From Eubacteriales bacterium (GTDB lineage: Bacteria > Bacillota > Clostridia > Lachnospirales > Lachnospiraceae), in contig JAUNSC010000001.1 of NCBI GenBank assembly GCA_030539395.1, positions 124,001 to 188,000 of the forward strand: a stretch of 64,000 nucleotides of DNA, in the 5' to 3' direction. A program made the position numbers and the translations under genes. The first letter of the stretch is position 1. Each line of letters opens with the position of its first letter. Below the pieces are notes generated by a model. It was not told the DNA's origin. It saw only the letters and a list, made by a program, of their open reading frames with translations, and did no database searches. This document shows, in pieces, positions 44,623-53,624 of this stretch.

Positions 44623-45911
44623 TTAGTATGATGATGTTCTGGCAGTATCGCATCTCGATACTGTTTCTTCTTTTGTTTCTTGTTATTTTTTTGCCGTTGA
44701 GATATAGTAAATGGGTTACTTTTCTGTGTCTGACAGGCTGCTTTGTAATTACGGGTGTTATGGACTATTTATATCTGATCGTGGGAAAAAAACATGAGAT
44801 TTCAGTGTTTTTCACATTGGGGGAAATTATTGTAGTGCAGACGGCTCCTTTTCTGATTGCAAAGTATCGTGACTTTCGTGCCATGTTTGTAGGATTTACT
44901 GCGGCGGGCTACGTGCTGGCTGGGAATATTGTCGGTTCTATTTTGTATATTGCGGGAGTGGATTTTTTGATAGATCTGGCCTGTGAAAGCATAATTCATC
45001 TTCTGATTCTTGGGATACTCATATGGAAAATCAGGGAGAGCTTTTTGATCAGCATGGAAAATACAGAGGTCCAGTGGGGAAAACTCTGCCTGATACCGGC
45101 TTTGTTTTATACGGCAACTTATGCAATTTCAACGTGGCCGGCCAATATTTATAAACAGCCGGAGAACTTATTAGGTGTCTGCTGTATTATGGCTCTTATG
45201 GTAAGCTCCTATATTATGATCATCGGAATGTTCAGCAAACAGAAGCAGGATGAAGAGATGAAACGGAGTATGGAGTACCTGGAAAATTATGCGGAGCAGC
45301 TTAAGCGGGAAGCAGATGTGCTCAGGGAAAAGGAAACGGAGACTGCAGTGATACGGCATGATTTAAGACATTACAGTATTTTAATCAATTCGTATCTTGA
45401 AGATGGGAGAACGGAAGAAATCCGGGAACTTTTAAGAGTATTGAATGAACACGGGGAAGATAGCAAATCTGTCCGTTACTGTGAAAATCTGGCAGTAAAC
45501 GGTATTGTCACTCATTGTGCAAAGCAGGCGAATCAAAATAGCATACGCTTTGATGTTGATATAGAGATACCGCAGAAGATGCGGGTGAATGAGTTCGAGT
45601 TTGCCACGGTGGTATCCAATCTGCTGGAAAATGCTGTTCAGGCAGCAGCTCTGGTAGAAAATAAGCAGGAGAGGTTTGTTAAAATTACGGCTCACGGGAT
45701 AAAAGACAAACTTATTCTGGAGGTTATTAACGGTTGCTCAGGTAAACCGGAAATATCAAAGTCTACAGGGCTTCCGGTGTCACAGGGCGGCAGACGGCAT
45801 GGATATGGGATGAAGAGTGTACGGGCGTTTGCCAATAAAAATGATGCGGTATTTAGTTTTACTGCGGATGAGAAAAACTTTTCGGTGAAAATGTTATTGA
45901 AAATTATTTGA
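44619..45911 (+). CDS. Membrane sensor histidine kinase (AgrC/GHKL type)
   Basis: 430 aa. Six or so membrane helices (about 10-215) without a sizeable external domain, then a coiled coil (220-245), phospho-acceptor His in 'VIRHDLRHYSILINSY', and a GHKL ATPase domain with N-box 'VVSNLLENAVQAA' and G-box 'HGYGMKSVRAF'. This is the topology of peptide-sensing AgrC-like kinases that pair with LytTR regulators. No agrB/agrD-like peptide gene is visible nearby, so the signal may be a lipid, the membrane state or a peptide encoded elsewhere. Co-transcribed with the regulator. Confidence 0.88.
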   Translation: MISMMMFWQYRISILFLLLFLVIFLPLRYSKWVTFLCLTGCFVITGVMDYLYLIVGKKHEISVFFTLGEIIVVQTAPFLIAKYRDFRAMFVGFTAAGYVLAGNIVGSILYIAGVDFLIDLACESIIHLLILGILIWKIRESFLISMENTEVQWGKLCLIPALFYTATYAISTWPANIYKQPENLLGVCCIMALMVSSYIMIIGMFSKQKQDEEMKRSMEYLENYAEQLKREADVLREKETETAVIRHDLRHYSILINSYLEDGRTEEIRELLRVLNEHGEDSKSVRYCENLAVNGIVTHCAKQANQNSIRFDVDIEIPQKMRVNEFEFATVVSNLLENAVQAAALVENKQERFVKITAHGIKDKLILEVINGCSGKPEISKSTGLPVSQGGRRHGYGMKSVRAFANKNDAVFSFTADEKNFSVKMLLKII

Positions 45912-45932
45912 TTTTAATAGTTGGATTTCTTC

Positions 45933-45962
45933 AGACGGCTGTGAAATACAGACCGTCTTTTG
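45933..45962 (+). terminator. Terminator after the kinase gene
   Basis: AGACGG-CTGT / ACAG-a-CCGTCT stem with a GAAAT loop and one bulge, followed by TTTTG. It overlaps the first LytTR-like repeat of the next promoter. Confidence 0.7.
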
Positions 45963-46004
45963 TGAAGAACGAGAGACGGAAAAAGTACCATATCGTATTA
46001 TAAT
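45940..46004 (+). promoter_or_regulatory. LytTR-type promoter of the binding protein-MscS operon
   Basis: TGTGAA at 45940-45945 and 45961-45966 (21 bp apart) and -10 TATAAT at 45999-46004 inside GTATTATAAT, 38 bp after the second repeat, with no good -35. Both distances equal those at 43709-43779. A leader of about 150 nt follows, with a small ACATAA/TTATGT hairpin near 46110 whose role is unclear. Confidence 0.68.
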
Positions 46005-46163
46005 AAACAGGTGAAATATCAGTAGATTGTAATGACAGAGCGGGGGGAGGGTATTACATTTTAGATGTCGCAGACAAAGAAAGTGTGACGATTAACGGCA
46101 GTTTTATACATAAGTTTATGTGTAATCTATTTGGAAAGAGATACAAAAGGAAAGGAATAAAGT

Positions 46164-46934
46164 ATGCAAAGATTTAAGAAAACAGGTGTGTTAGTGCTGG
46201 CATTGTTTTTTGTGCTGGCTGCAATGCCGGGAAAGGCTGCGGCATCCGGAAAAACATTGAGGGTAGGTGTGCGTGAAGATATCATGCATATGGGATATTT
46301 GAATTCCAATACCGGCAAATATTATGGACTGGAAATTGATCTGGCAGATAAGCTGGCAGAAATACTTGGTTATACTGCTGTAGAATACACCAGCGTAAAT
46401 CCTGAGAACCGTAAGGATATGCTTTTGACCGGTGAGGTAGACTGCCTGATTGCGGCATATTCAGTGGAGGCAACACGCCTGGAGAATTTTGATTTTTCTC
46501 CGGCTTACTATACGGATTACAGCTGTGTTATGGTGGAGAAATCTTCTCTGATTCATGAATTGAGTGACCTGGTAGGAAAAAAGACCGGAGTGCTGGAAGG
46601 CGCGAATACGGCGCCTAAACTGTATCAGAAAATGCTTGATATGGAATTGCTCACAGAAGAGGATTCCAAAGGAAGCTCCCTGATAAAGCTGGCTTCTTAT
46701 GAGGAGATGTCTGTTGCTCTTGAGGAGGGGACTGTAGACGCTGTGTGTATGGATGGATGTATTGCCAGGGCTTATATGGAAGATGACAGGGAAATTTTGG
46801 AGGAGACGGTCGGGCAGGAAGAATATGCGGTAGCTACTCTTAAGGATTCAGAACTCAGCCAGCCTGTGGCAGAGGCGATTCAGCGGATGCTGGATGATGG
46901 AACGATAGAAGGATTGATTGAAAAGTGGAACTAG
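46164..46934 (+). CDS. Solute-binding protein (SBP_bac_3) next to an MscS-type channel
   Basis: 256 aa. Signal peptide 1-30 (Lys/Arg start, Leu/Val core, cleavage near AAA-SG); no lipobox Cys. The mature protein has the SBP_bac_3 fold: 'LRVGVREDIMHMGYLN', 'YYGLEIDLADKLAEILGY', 'LLTGEVDCLIAAYS', 'FSPAYYTDYSCVMV' and 'GTVDAVCMDGCIARAY'. No ABC permease of the importer class accompanies it. Instead the gene for the sensor-MscS protein begins 11 bp later, which suggests that it works as a sensory receptor. First gene of the operon. Confidence 0.88.
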   Translation: MQRFKKTGVLVLALFFVLAAMPGKAAASGKTLRVGVREDIMHMGYLNSNTGKYYGLEIDLADKLAEILGYTAVEYTSVNPENRKDMLLTGEVDCLIAAYSVEATRLENFDFSPAYYTDYSCVMVEKSSLIHELSDLVGKKTGVLEGANTAPKLYQKMLDMELLTEEDSKGSSLIKLASYEEMSVALEEGTVDAVCMDGCIARAYMEDDREILEETVGQEEYAVATLKDSELSQPVAEAIQRMLDDGTIEGLIEKWN

Positions 46935-46945
46935 GGGGAGAAAAA

Positions 46946-49894
46946 ATGGCGAAGAAATTGAGAGGAAAAACAATTGCTGCATTTTTGATGATAGTTATTT
47001 GTGTCCTTCTGTTCGGGTTGTTTCTGATAAAAATGCAGACAAAGCTTTCTGTCAGCAATCAGCAGGATAATACAATGGGTAAACTGGATGAGATGCAGGC
47101 AGTTATTGATAATGCAGATGCCATGGCAGAGCAGAACAGGATCAGTTATGATGAGGTGTATCAGTCAAAAGCAGCCAGTGTGGCATATATGGCTAATAAT
47201 GACCAGAGTTTCAAGTGTTCGGATGCACATCTAAAGGAACTGGCCGATATGATGAATGTCAGCAATATCCTGATTATTGATAAAGAAGGCAGGCAGATTG
47301 CCAGAGCGGATAAATCATCTGCCGATTTTACTTATCACCGCTATAATCAGCTTCGCACAGTGTTTGACACAGGAGAGCCTTCCGAAGCTTTCGAGGTAAC
47401 AATAGATGATACTGTGCGCAGATATTACGCTGCTATGATTGATGACGAGCAGGAAGTGGTAATTGAACAAGACCCCGAGGAACTTCATTCTCTTCAGGAG
47501 GATACTTCTTCCTGGAAGAGCATATTGAGCAAAATCAGCGTTGGTCTGAAAGGATTTACTTTTGCCGTATCGAATCAGGATTATACATTTTTATATTATC
47601 CTGATGAGGAAATGATTGGAAGAGATTCACTGGATGCAGGACTTAAGGCAGAGGATCTTGCTGATTACAATTTTGCATGGATGAGTATAAACGGAGAAAA
47701 ATTTTTCTGTGGGGTAAAAAATATTCCGAATGATGATGCTTTTGTAATTTGTGCAGTTCCTCAGGAAGAGATAAATTCTGCAAGAGATGTTACAGTAGCA
47801 ATTGTCCTGTTCATATTTTTTGCAGTAATTACGATTGTAGCAGTTTACTCCATACTGATTCTGAAAGAACAGTGTCAGGAAGAAGCTGTGCAGGTAAAGG
47901 TTACAGATAAACTTTATTACAATAAGACAGTCGGAAGAAAAATTCTTACATTTTCAGGAGTGGGACTTATTTTGATTATTGTTGTCTCCTTCTATATGCA
48001 GACGTTATTTTCTCTCTCAATGCGGTCTATGAGCAACAACCGTCAGGTACAGGAGACAGGGGAGACTCTGAAAAAAAATGATAGTGACATTGAATTGATT
48101 ACGGCACAGTATAATCGTCGTTACTTGAATAAATGTCAGGTTGCAGCTAAAATTCTCAGCGAAAACCATCAGCTTTGGAACAAAGAAGATCTGGCTGAAC
48201 TGAGCAGAGCAATCGGAGCAGAATTTCTTCTGATTTTTGATAAAACCGGAAGAGAAATCGTATCGGATTCTACATATACCAATTTTCAGATCAGCATAAA
48301 TCCGGAAGATCAGTCTTATGAATTCGGAAGTCTGCTGCAGGGCCGGGAATATTATATTCAGGAGGCACAGCCTGATCAGGTATCCGGAACATACCGTCAG
48401 TATATAGGTGTGCTTTTGCAGGATGAAGAGGGAGAGGCCGATGGATTTGTGCAGATGTGTGTCGTTCCGGAAAAACTTGAGGAGGCATTGCAGACTACAA
48501 CACTTCCGTCCGTTTTAAGCGGTGTTAAAGCCAGTGCAGGCGGTTTTGCGTTTGCCATAGATAAAGAAACCGGAAACTTTTCCTGGTTTCCTGATGAGAG
48601 AGTAGACGGAAAGAATGCGCTGGAGTATGGAATGAAGGAAAAACAGCTTCGGGATGGCTATTGTGATTATATTACAATTAACAGCCAGAAATATTTTGCC
48701 TCCAGCCTTGAGACTGAAACGAATTATATTTATGTGGCGGTTCCTCAGAGAAAACTGATGGCTACAAGGCTTCCTGTAGCTTTGGCCAGCGGAGCGGCCA
48801 GCCTGGCTTGTCTGATTCTTGTATTTTTACTTCTGGCTTTCGGCAGAAAAAGTAATGTGCAGATAGAGCCGCAAAAACAGAAAGAGCAGGCTTCCGGTCC
48901 GATGGTAGATGTAATAATGCCTGACGGCTCAACAAAGAAATCTGAAGCTGCTGCCAACCGCTGGTCTGACATGGGAATACAATGGCATGAAAAAACGCCG
49001 GAGCAAAAATTAATAACTATTCTGGAAGCGCTTATGTCGGTTCTGGCACTGGCAATCTGTGTTGCGATTTTATTTAAGGACCGAATTTTTCAGGAAGATT
49101 CTATTTTCCTGCATATTATACAGGGAAACTGGGAACACAGTCTCAATGTCTTCGCATTAACAGGATGCATTATGATCATATGCGTGTGCGGTGTGGCTGT
49201 GATGATCGTGAGGGAGATTTTGCGGCTGCTTGCAAGGGCTATGAATGCCAAGGGAGCTACGATCTGTCATCTTTTACGCAATTTTGTAAAATATATTTCT
49301 GTAATTGCCATGTTATATTATTGCTTTGCACTTTTTGGTGTAGATACACAGACCCTGCTGGCTTCTGCCGGTATTTTGTCTCTGGTCATCGGACTTGGGG
49401 CCAAGGAATTGGTTTCGGATATTTTAGCCGGATTATTTATTATATTTGAAGGGGAGTTTCAGGTAGGCGATATCGTAACCGTGGGAGACTGGCGCGGAAT
49501 CGTACAGGAGATTGGCGTACGTACCACAAAGATTCTCAGTGAAGGTAATAACGTTAAGATTATCAGCAATAGTGCTGTCAGCGGTGTTATTAATATGACC
49601 AAGAATAATTCCCAGTGCTGCTGTGATCTGGGCATCGTAAATGACAGGACATTAGATGAGATTGAAAGTATTTTGACATCAGAACTGCCGCAGTTGAAAT
49701 ATAAGCTCCCGGCTGTTTTAGCAGGCCCTGTCTATAAGGGGGTTTATTCTCTGAGCGGCAGCACGATAAATATCAGACTGGTGACTGAATGCAATGAGGC
49801 TGATAAGGCTCAGCTGGGCAGAGATCTGAATCGTGAGATAAAGATGATTTGCGACAGACATGGCATTACATTAAATTCAATAACTCACTCCTGA
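46946..49894 (+). CDS. MscS-family mechanosensitive channel with two tandem extracytoplasmic sensor modules
   Basis: 982 aa. Order: helix 1 (10-30), external Cache-like module 1 (31-280), helix 2 (283-305), helix 3 (333-355), external module 2 (356-615), helix 4 (about 616-640), linker, two more helices, then an MscS core ('TLLASAGILSLVIGLGAKEL' pore helix, 'GDIVTVGDWRGIVQEIGVRTTKI' beta domain, C-terminal domain to 982). The modules are a duplication: 'GFTFAVSNQDYTFLYYPDEE' and 'GFAFAIDKETGNFSWFPDER' occupy equal places, as do 'ILIIDKEGRQIARAD' and 'LLIFDKTGREIVSDS'. ATG 46946 follows GGGGGAG. It may open in response to ligand or receptor as well as tension (inference). Confidence 0.85.
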   Translation: MAKKLRGKTIAAFLMIVICVLLFGLFLIKMQTKLSVSNQQDNTMGKLDEMQAVIDNADAMAEQNRISYDEVYQSKAASVAYMANNDQSFKCSDAHLKELADMMNVSNILIIDKEGRQIARADKSSADFTYHRYNQLRTVFDTGEPSEAFEVTIDDTVRRYYAAMIDDEQEVVIEQDPEELHSLQEDTSSWKSILSKISVGLKGFTFAVSNQDYTFLYYPDEEMIGRDSLDAGLKAEDLADYNFAWMSINGEKFFCGVKNIPNDDAFVICAVPQEEINSARDVTVAIVLFIFFAVITIVAVYSILILKEQCQEEAVQVKVTDKLYYNKTVGRKILTFSGVGLILIIVVSFYMQTLFSLSMRSMSNNRQVQETGETLKKNDSDIELITAQYNRRYLNKCQVAAKILSENHQLWNKEDLAELSRAIGAEFLLIFDKTGREIVSDSTYTNFQISINPEDQSYEFGSLLQGREYYIQEAQPDQVSGTYRQYIGVLLQDEEGEADGFVQMCVVPEKLEEALQTTTLPSVLSGVKASAGGFAFAIDKETGNFSWFPDERVDGKNALEYGMKEKQLRDGYCDYITINSQKYFASSLETETNYIYVAVPQRKLMATRLPVALASGAASLACLILVFLLLAFGRKSNVQIEPQKQKEQASGPMVDVIMPDGSTKKSEAAANRWSDMGIQWHEKTPEQKLITILEALMSVLALAICVAILFKDRIFQEDSIFLHIIQGNWEHSLNVFALTGCIMIICVCGVAVMIVREILRLLARAMNAKGATICHLLRNFVKYISVIAMLYYCFALFGVDTQTLLASAGILSLVIGLGAKELVSDILAGLFIIFEGEFQVGDIVTVGDWRGIVQEIGVRTTKILSEGNNVKIISNSAVSGVINMTKNNSQCCCDLGIVNDRTLDEIESILTSELPQLKYKLPAVLAGPVYKGVYSLSGSTINIRLVTECNEADKAQLGRDLNREIKMICDRHGITLNSITHS

Positions 49895-49960
49895 CAGGAA
49901 TTTCGTGACTATCTGCAGGGAATTCGTTGAAAATAATAATCCTGAAAGGAGGGGGTTCGT

Positions 49961-51139
49961 ATGGAAGAAAGAGAGGACATTGAAAAGGCTAATATAGAAT
50001 GGCGTTATCTGGATTTGAAACATCAAAGCGAGGAAATATATATCAGCCGTTTTGAAGAGTCAAAGAGTGGGGAAGAGGCGGCAGTCAATCCCGGGGAAAT
50101 GCCGGTTCATTATGCCACTATCCGCTGCAGGGACGGAAAATGGGAGATAGAGGATACCAGCACAAAGTTTGGTGTCAAAATCAACGGGATAAAGATGAAT
50201 GAGAATACTCTGCTGCAGGAAAATGATGAAATCTGCATTGGAGATACACTATTCTATTTTACCGGCATGCAATTAAAATACAGTCACAGACAGTATACAG
50301 AAAATCGACTGTCTATTCATATTGAAGAGCGCAGCGTGTGGACACTTTTTAAGAAGAAGACACTTCTTGAAGATATTGATTTGACTATTTATCCTGGCGA
50401 AATGGTGCTTCTGTTGGGAGGGTCCGGTGCAGGAAAAACGACTTTTATTAATGCGGTTACCGGATATGAAAAAGCAAAAGCTACGATTCTTGAAGGGGAT
50501 CGTGATATTTACCGAAACTATAATCAGCTAAAATACAACATCGGAATGGTTCCGCAGCAGGATTTGCTGCGCATGGATGATACGGTACAGATGACATTGA
50601 TGAATGCGGCAGAAATGAGGATGCCGGTACACTTTTCTGCACAGGAGCGGGAAGCGCGTGTTAAGGAGCTTCTGGAGATGTTTGGCCTGGATGCCGAGGC
50701 AGATGAGCTGGTGGGTAAACTTTCCGGAGGACAGAGAAAGCGTCTGTCCATATGCGTAGAATTTGTGGCGGCTCCGGATTTGTTTATCCTGGATGAACCG
50801 GATTCCGGTCTGGATGGGGTAATGGCGCGGGAATTGATGGAATATCTGAGAAAGATTGCTGATGACAGAAAAATCGTCATGGTGATTACCCACACACCGG
50901 ACAGAGTAATTGATCTTTTTGATAAGGTGATTGTACTGGCTAAAGGAACAGAGGACCATGTAGGACATCTGGTTTATTATGGTTCTGTTGAAGAGGCAGG
51001 GGAGTTTTTTGGTATAGATTCTATGGAGGAAATTTTAAGCCTGATTAACAGTAAGGATGAAGGGGGAGAAGGCCTTGCTGACGAGTATCTTGAGAAATAT
51101 CAGAAACTTGTCGGGGAAAAGGAGGAAGTATGCAAATAA
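49961..51139 (+). CDS. FHA-domain ABC transporter ATPase (ABCG-like)
   Basis: 392 aa. Residues 25-100 look like an FHA phosphothreonine-binding domain: 'YISRFE', 'VHYATIRCRDGKWEIEDTST', 'GVKINGIKM' (the Asn-Gly pair) and 'IGDTLFYF'. The canonical N-terminal Gly-Arg is not obvious, so binding may be altered. From 130 follows an ABC ATPase: Walker A GGSGAGKT (153-160), signature LSGGQRKR (254-261), Walker B 'LFILDEPDSGLDG'. AGGAGGGGG lies just before the ATG. It overlaps the permease gene by 10 nt. FHA-ABC proteins are usually linked to Ser/Thr kinases; none is in the window. Confidence 0.85.
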   Translation: MEEREDIEKANIEWRYLDLKHQSEEIYISRFEESKSGEEAAVNPGEMPVHYATIRCRDGKWEIEDTSTKFGVKINGIKMNENTLLQENDEICIGDTLFYFTGMQLKYSHRQYTENRLSIHIEERSVWTLFKKKTLLEDIDLTIYPGEMVLLLGGSGAGKTTFINAVTGYEKAKATILEGDRDIYRNYNQLKYNIGMVPQQDLLRMDDTVQMTLMNAAEMRMPVHFSAQEREARVKELLEMFGLDAEADELVGKLSGGQRKRLSICVEFVAAPDLFILDEPDSGLDGVMARELMEYLRKIADDRKIVMVITHTPDRVIDLFDKVIVLAKGTEDHVGHLVYYGSVEEAGEFFGIDSMEEILSLINSKDEGGEGLADEYLEKYQKLVGEKEEVCK

Positions 51140-52071
51140 AGCTCTGGTTCTCAGATGGACAGCGGCGCACAGGACGCTTGGGACAGACTAAAATTTACCT
51201 TGGTAAACTGTTTCGGATATTTATCCATGAGAGAGACTGGAAGGTGCTGCCCATGTCAGCATTAATTGCTTTCATGGTAGCGTATGTAGTGGGGAAAAAT
51301 ATGTTTATAAATATGGAGGGAACAAAAATTGGTTCTCTGGCATTTGTCTGCTGCTGTATCTGGAATGGGTTTTTTAATTCCATTCAGGTAGTCTGCCGTG
51401 AACGTCCTATTATTAAAAGAGAGCATCGTGCAGGTTTGCATATTTCCTCATACATAGCCGCACATATCATTTATCAGGCTTTTCTTTGCATTCTGCAGGT
51501 AATAATTACTTTGACAGTCTACTGGTTTGCAGGAATGAATTTTCCGTCGGAGGGACTGGTAACCGGAAGTTTTGTGCCGGACATGGCAATTACACTGTTC
51601 CTGATTACGTTTGCTTCGGATATGATGGCATTGATGGTATCCTGTATTGTACGCACCACTACTTCAGCTATGACGGTAATGCCGTTTTTGCTCATTGTTC
51701 AGCTGGTATTTGCCGGAGTGGCTTTTCCGCTGCACGGCATTCCGGAGAAACTTTCCAGCGCTACTATCAGTAAGTGGGGAATCTATGCGGTATGTACTGA
51801 ATCCAATTATAACGGACTCCCATCTACTATTGTGATTAAGGAACTGCAAATGTTTCGGAGTATTCCGGAAGTAGCAGAGCTTTATAATGCGCTTAGTAAA
51901 GAGAATAAAGAAAATCTTGAAAAATATACTGCACAGTATCTGAATGTAGATCATTATGACTACCAGGTAAATAATATTTTGAAAGAGTGGGGGATATTGC
52001 TGGCCTTTGCAGTGCTGTATGCACTAATTGGAATGGTCAGTCTGGAATTTGTAGATTATGATAAGCGATAA
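51130..52071 (+). CDS. ABC-2 type (ABCG-like) permease
   Basis: 313 aa. A cytoplasmic N-terminus of about 40 residues with 'FRIFIHERDWKVLPMSALIA' is followed by six hydrophobic segments; 'VVCRERPIIKREHRAGLHISSYI' carries the conserved ER...RE pattern of ABCG permeases. A soluble loop (about 225-285, 'VAELYNALSKENKENLEKY') lies before the last helix. Forms an exporter with the FHA ATPase. Start ATG 51130 behind GGAGGAAG. Last gene of the cluster, followed by a strong terminator. Confidence 0.83.
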   Translation: MQIKLWFSDGQRRTGRLGQTKIYLGKLFRIFIHERDWKVLPMSALIAFMVAYVVGKNMFINMEGTKIGSLAFVCCCIWNGFFNSIQVVCRERPIIKREHRAGLHISSYIAAHIIYQAFLCILQVIITLTVYWFAGMNFPSEGLVTGSFVPDMAITLFLITFASDMMALMVSCIVRTTTSAMTVMPFLLIVQLVFAGVAFPLHGIPEKLSSATISKWGIYAVCTESNYNGLPSTIVIKELQMFRSIPEVAELYNALSKENKENLEKYTAQYLNVDHYDYQVNNILKEWGILLAFAVLYALIGMVSLEFVDYDKR

Positions 52072-52074
52072 GAA

Positions 52075-52113
52075 AAACATGGTTGATGAATTTGTTCATC
52101 AGCCATGTTTTTT
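52075..52113. terminator. Terminator closing the LytTR cluster
   Basis: 16-bp stem AAACATGG-T-TGATGAA / TTCATCA-G-CCATGTTT with one G-U pair and a 4-nt loop, flanked by A and T runs, so it can serve both strands (convergent AGCS gene). Confidence 0.9.
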
Positions 52114-52118
52114 AAGTC

Positions 52119-53546
52119 TTATTTATCTTTTTTTCCGTTATCTATTTCTTTTAAAGAATTTGTAACTGCTTTTGTCAGTGCAAACAGTGCAATGGCGTTG
52201 GGGATAACCATCAGATAGTTAAATGCATCTGTCAATTCCCATACAAGATCGTTGGACATCAGTGTTCCAAGGAAGATAAAGATAAGGGCAATTATGGTAT
52301 AGAGTTTTGTGCTGATTTTTGTATTTTTCTCACCAAAAAGATAGACCACATTGATTTTACCAAACATGTTCCATCCAAGAATTGTGGAAAAAGCGAAGAA
52401 AAACAGGCAGACAGCCACAAACATGGCTCCCGGGTTTGTACCAAATACTGTGCCGAATGCTGTCTGGGCAAGATTAGCTTTGGTAATCGTTGTACTTGCA
52501 GCAGCGGCACCGCACTCAAAGAGTGGGCCGTCTGATGTATAAAGCGTAGAGATAATTACTAAGGCATTCAGGGTAAGTACTACAAAAGTATCAATAAACA
52601 CACCGGCCATGGCAACAATACCCTGATCATGAGGATGAGCCACATTTGCCTGTGCATGTGCATGAGGGGTTGAACCCATACCGGCTTCATTGGAGAAGAG
52701 TCCGCGTTTTGCGCCCTGGCTGATGGCAGCTTTTAATGCGGCACCGAACGCACCGCCGATGACAGCCTGCGGCTGAAATGCATATTTAAAAATCATTCCC
52801 AAAGTTGCAGGAATATATGCAGCACGTGATATAAGTATGATTAAGCCGCCCAGCAAAAAAACAGCTGCCATGACCGGAACAAGTTTTTCACATACGGATG
52901 CAAGACGCTGTACACCGCCAAGAAAAATAAATCCGCAGATGATAACCAAAACGATTCCTGCAGCCCATGAGGGAATTCCAAAGGCTGTTTCGATAGTGGA
53001 GCCGATTGAATTGGATTGGACCATACATCCCATAAATCCAAGGGCAAGAATAATTGCTACAGCAAAGAAGCAGGAAAGAAATTTACCAAAGCTGCCTTTA
53101 AATGCGGTTGTAATGTAATAAACAGGACCGCCATAGATATTTCCATTTTTATCGATGATGCGTGTTTTCTGTGCCAGAACTGCTTCAGCGTAAATTGTAG
53201 CCATACCTAAAAAGGCAATTACCCACATCCAGAAAATAGCTCCGGGACCGCCGGTAAGAATGGCTCCGGATGCACCGATAATATTGCCGGTACCTACCTG
53301 GGCAGCAATGGCTGTTGCAAGTGCCTGAAAAGAACTCATACCTTTTTCCTGCTTACCGCCTTTTAATGACAGATTGCCGAATACTTTTTTCATACCGGCA
53401 CCAAAGTAGCGGATCTGGACGAAACGGGTTTTGAAAGTATACCAGAGTCCCACCGCAATCAGCAGAAAAACCAGAATGTAACTGGATAAATAGTTGTTGA
53501 TTGTCACCACAACGGGATAGAGTGACAATTCGATTGATTGTAACAT
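52119..53546 (-). CDS. Na+/glycine(alanine) symporter, AGCS family
   Basis: 475 aa, about eleven membrane helices. AGCS signatures are 'GNIIGASGAILTGGPGAIFWMW', given here in part, 'YAEAVLAQKTR', 'GAKRGLFSNEAGMGSTPHA' and 'NMFGKINVVYLFGEKN'. Imports glycine or alanine with Na+. The tandem glycine riboswitch in its leader says that glycine is the physiological signal and probably the substrate. I start at ATG 53546 behind GGAGGAG; the reading frame is open for 47 more codons upstream, but these fall in the riboswitch leader and terminator. Confidence 0.93.
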   Translation of the reverse strand: MLQSIELSLYPVVVTINNYLSSYILVFLLIAVGLWYTFKTRFVQIRYFGAGMKKVFGNLSLKGGKQEKGMSSFQALATAIAAQVGTGNIIGASGAILTGGPGAIFWMWVIAFLGMATIYAEAVLAQKTRIIDKNGNIYGGPVYYITTAFKGSFGKFLSCFFAVAIILALGFMGCMVQSNSIGSTIETAFGIPSWAAGIVLVIICGFIFLGGVQRLASVCEKLVPVMAAVFLLGGLIILISRAAYIPATLGMIFKYAFQPQAVIGGAFGAALKAAISQGAKRGLFSNEAGMGSTPHAHAQANVAHPHDQGIVAMAGVFIDTFVVLTLNALVIISTLYTSDGPLFECGAAAASTTITKANLAQTAFGTVFGTNPGAMFVAVCLFFFAFSTILGWNMFGKINVVYLFGEKNTKISTKLYTIIALIFIFLGTLMSNDLVWELTDAFNYLMVIPNAIALFALTKAVTNSLKEIDNGKKDK

Positions 53547-53624
53547 TTTTCTCCTCCGTATCTGTTCAAATATCCTTGCACGGCATTTAACCAGCCTTTT
53601 CCTTCCTGCTAAATGCCATATGCA

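Noticed and set aside
49895-49960. Third LytTR site before the FHA-ABC gene
   Set aside because: TTCGTGA and TTCGTTGA are 21 bp apart, but the match is weak and a -10 38 bp further would lie inside the gene.
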